NCBI GenBank assembly: GCA_002714125.1
Contig: PAWP01000071.1
Location: forward strand, 1-8,178
Reading direction: 5' to 3'
DNA: 8,178 nucleotides
Source: Gammaproteobacteria bacterium
GTDB taxonomy: Bacteria; Pseudomonadota; Gammaproteobacteria; Pseudomonadales; Azotimanducaceae_A
Numbering within the stretch: the first letter of the stretch is position 1; the number at the start of each line of letters is the position of its first letter. The notes beneath the pieces were generated by a model. It was not told where the DNA came from, did not search any database, and worked only from the letters and a program-made list of their open reading frames with translations. Shown here piece after piece: positions 6,351 through 8,178 of this stretch. The position numbers and the translations under genes were made by a program.

Positions 6351-7499
6351 CTATTTGGTCAGGAAATTCATGCCGTCTTCGAGTCCACGGACCGTCAAGG
6401 GATACATCTGTTCGTCCACCAGCTTCTTGGTTAGAGCTACAGACGTGGAGTACTCCCAGGTGTCAAGCGGAGTCGGGTTGATCCAGATCAACTTATCATA
6501 GGTATCCATCACCCGCTGAATCCAGAGCGCGCCAGCTTCCTCATTCCAATGCTCAACGCTGCCACCAGCATGGGTAATCTCATACGGCGCCATCGTGGCG
6601 TCGCCCACGAAGATGCACTTATAGTCGTGCGCATACTTGTTGAGGATGTCGAACGTATCGATGCGCTCATTCATGCGCCGATTCTGCTCTTTCCAGACAC
6701 CATCGTAGATAAAGTTGTGGAAATAGAAGGTTTCGAGGTGTTTGAACTCCGAACGCGCGGCTGAAAACAGCTCTTCCGTGGTTTTCACGTGTGCGTCCAT
6801 CGAACCGCCGTTGTCGAGGAACAGGAGTACCTTGACCGTGTTACGGCGTTCAGGCCGCATGATAATGTCGAGCAGTCCGCCATTCTTGGCGGTTTTATCG
6901 ATTGTGGTGTTGATGTCAAATTCGTCTTCAGCACCAGTGCGGGCAAGCTTTCGCAGACGGCGCAGAGCAATCTTCAGGCCACGCGTCCCCAGTTCGACAT
7001 TATCGTCATAAGCTTTATAGTCGCGCTTGTCCCACTGCCGCTTGCCGCGGCGCTTCTTGCCTTTGCGGTCTTCGCCTTCCTTGCCCCGACCGTTCTTGCC
7101 TTTGCCTTCTTTGTCTTTCTGATCGCCTTCGCGCGCGGCTTCTTCGACTTCGCGCTTGAACGCTTCGATAAGCTTTTCAAGGCCACCCAGGGACTTAATC
7201 TTCTCCAGCTCTTCTTTCGTGAGCGACTTCTCGAACTCACGACGCAGAAACTCGTCTGGAATCAGCGCGGCAATCATGCCGGCAAGATCTTCCAGACCCT
7301 TGAAATACTGGGAAAACGCGCGGTCAAACTTGTCGTAATGGCGCTCGTCCTTAACGAGCGCCATGCGCGATAGGTAATAGAACTCGTCAACGTCCGCATA
7401 GACGAGACGGGCCTTCAGCACATCGAGCAGATGCAGCAGCTCGGTAATTGAAACCGGGATACGTGCCTTCTTCAGTGCAAGGAAGAAGTTGATGAGCAT
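6351..7499 (-). CDS. CoxE-like VWA domain protein
   Basis: 382 residues, apparently complete. Seen: a helical N-terminal part (MLINFFLALKKARIPVSITE) typical of CoxE-like proteins; a very charged, Lys/Glu/Gly-rich low-complexity linker (residues about 115-160); then a VWA domain starting at VKVLLFLDNGGSMDAHV. The MIDAS-like motif is DNGGS (229-233), with Gly where classic DxSxS has the first Ser; the second Ser is kept, and a Thr lies in VGDATMAPYE (298-306). There is no signal peptide or membrane segment, so it is probably cytosolic. Known: CoxE/VWA proteins commonly work with MoxR-type AAA+ ATPases in metal-dependent assembly or remodelling of other proteins. The partner ATPase gene ends 55 bases upstream, which supports a working pair; the client cannot be read from this window. 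The start is fixed by a strong ribosome binding site. Confidence 0.88.
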   Translation of the reverse strand: MLINFFLALKKARIPVSITELLHLLDVLKARLVYADVDEFYYLSRMALVKDERHYDKFDRAFSQYFKGLEDLAGMIAALIPDEFLRREFEKSLTKEELEKIKSLGGLEKLIEAFKREVEEAAREGDQKDKEGKGKNGRGKEGEDRKGKKRRGKRQWDKRDYKAYDDNVELGTRGLKIALRRLRKLARTGAEDEFDINTTIDKTAKNGGLLDIIMRPERRNTVKVLLFLDNGGSMDAHVKTTEELFSAARSEFKHLETFYFHNFIYDGVWKEQNRRMNERIDTFDILNKYAHDYKCIFVGDATMAPYEITHAGGSVEHWNEEAGALWIQRVMDTYDKLIWINPTPLDTWEYSTSVALTKKLVDEQMYPLTVRGLEDGMNFLTK

Positions 7500-7507
7500 G
7501 GACCGTT

Positions 7508-7513
7508 ACCTCC
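7508..7513 (-). promoter_or_regulatory. Strong ribosome binding site of the VWA gene
   Basis: The minus strand reads GGAGGT followed by 8 bases and the ATG at 7499-7497. It is a near-perfect Shine-Dalgarno sequence at ideal spacing in the 55-base gap after the MoxR gene, and it fixes the start of the VWA protein. No hairpin or promoter is evident in that gap, so translation from a shared transcript is likely. Confidence 0.7.
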
Positions 7514-7554
7514 GGGCTGTGATTGGTCAACGAAGGGGAATGCGGGAGTACTTC

Positions 7555-8178
7555 TCAGGAGCCCTGCCGTCGGTTCATAAATGCCAGCCGTTCGAGCAAT
7601 TGGACATCCTGCTCGTTCTTGACCAGCGCGCCGTAGAGCGGAGGGATGGCCTTCGAAGTATCACGATTCTTGAGGATTTCCTCAGGAATGTCATCCGCCA
7701 TCAGCAGTTTCAGCCAATCAATCAACTCAGAGGTAGAGGGCTTCTTCTTGAGCCCGGGAACCTTCCTGACGTCGAAGAATATCTCCATGGCCTCTTTCAC
7801 GAGGTCACCCTTGATGTCCGGATGGTGGACATCGACAATCTCCTGCATGGTCTCGCGATCGGGGAAATTGATGTAGTGGAAGAAACAGCGGCGTAGGAAG
7901 GCGTCAGGCAGTTCTTTCTCGTTGTTACTGGTGATCACCACAATTGGCCGGTTGATCGCCTTGACAGTCTCACCCGTTTCGTAGACGTGAAACTCCATCT
8001 TGTCGAGTTCCAGCAGCAAATCGTTCGGGAATTCGATGTCTGCCTTGTCAATCTCGTCGATGAGCAGGACCACTCGTTTCTCAGCCGTGAAGGCATCCCA
8101 GAGCTTGCCTTTCTCGATGTAGTTCCGAATGTCGTGCACGCGGTCATCGCCCAGCTGCGAGTCACGCAGCCGCGACAC
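7555..8178 (-). CDS. MoxR-family AAA+ ATPase, N-terminus beyond the window
   Basis: The last 207 residues are visible. The frame is still open at the right edge: the GTG at 8178-8176 reads as Val within family sequence (SRLRDSQLGDDRVHDIRNYI), not as a start. Seen: Walker B VVLLIDEIDKAD (visible residues 36-47), ELDKMEFHVYETGE, sensor 1 and arginine-finger region ITSNNEKELPDAFLRRCFF (82-100), then a helical lid domain ending in ERLAFMNRRQGS. The Walker A motif lies outside the window. Known: MoxR ATPases are chaperone-like AAA+ proteins that act with VWA proteins, as in RavA-ViaA or the CoxD-CoxE type. The VWA gene follows 55 bases downstream, supporting a two-gene unit. GC content and codon use match hrpA and the VWA gene. 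The assignment is secure at family level; the substrate is unknown. Confidence 0.92.
   Translation of the reverse strand: MSRLRDSQLGDDRVHDIRNYIEKGKLWDAFTAEKRVVLLIDEIDKADIEFPNDLLLELDKMEFHVYETGETVKAINRPIVVITSNNEKELPDAFLRRCFFHYINFPDRETMQEIVDVHHPDIKGDLVKEAMEIFFDVRKVPGLKKKPSTSELIDWLKLLMADDIPEEILKNRDTSKAIPPLYGALVKNEQDVQLLERLAFMNRRQGS

Noticed and set aside
6789..7373. 194-residue plus-strand frame rich in hydrophobic residues, resembling a membrane protein
   Set aside because: It is antisense to the Lys/Glu-rich linker of the VWA protein. Complement of Lys and Glu codons gives Phe and Leu, so the hydrophobicity is an artefact.
1..8178. CRISPR arrays, tRNA/rRNA genes, insertion sequences, toxin-antitoxin or defence genes
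   Set aside because: No direct repeat array, RNA-gene signature, transposase or integrase motif was seen on either strand.

Overview
The window looks like part of a gammaproteobacterial chromosome. The full-length HrpA resembles the Escherichia coli protein throughout, the right-hand genes have moderately high GC, and an mlaA remnant lies beside an RssB-like response regulator. As I recall, that last pairing is a Pseudomonas-type gene order. All genes from about 863 to the right edge are on the minus strand. The leftmost block (1 to about 870) is on the plus strand, is visibly more AT-rich, and looks foreign to the rest.

Reading the minus-strand block in its direction of transcription (right to left): a MoxR-type AAA+ ATPase whose N-terminus is beyond the window (8178-7555); a CoxE-like VWA protein (7499-6351) with a strong ribosome binding site; the RNA helicase HrpA (6297-2341); a heavily decayed mlaA (VacJ) pseudogene (2344-1995) whose old start codon overlaps the hrpA stop; and an RssB-like protein made of a receiver and a PP2C/SpoIIE phosphatase domain (1870-821) with a TTG start and its own candidate promoter. 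The MoxR and VWA proteins form a familiar ATPase/VWA partner pair. The gaps between moxR, the VWA gene and hrpA are short and show no terminator, so these three may be co-transcribed.

The plus-strand block is the C-terminal two thirds of a MmgE/PrpD-family protein (3-917). It ends tail-to-tail inside the RssB-like gene. Near 863-880 both genes lose family resemblance in opposite directions: the MmgE/PrpD protein lacks its last roughly 40 residues, and the phosphatase lacks its last conserved block including the Ser-Asp-Gly metal-site motif. This is a rearrangement breakpoint or an assembly chimera. Together with the mlaA wreck and a receiver domain missing key switch residues, it suggests local genome erosion.

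I see no RNA gene, CRISPR array, insertion sequence, integrase or defence system. The most informative signals are the junction and the hidden mlaA remnant. I do not see a convincing new biological system.
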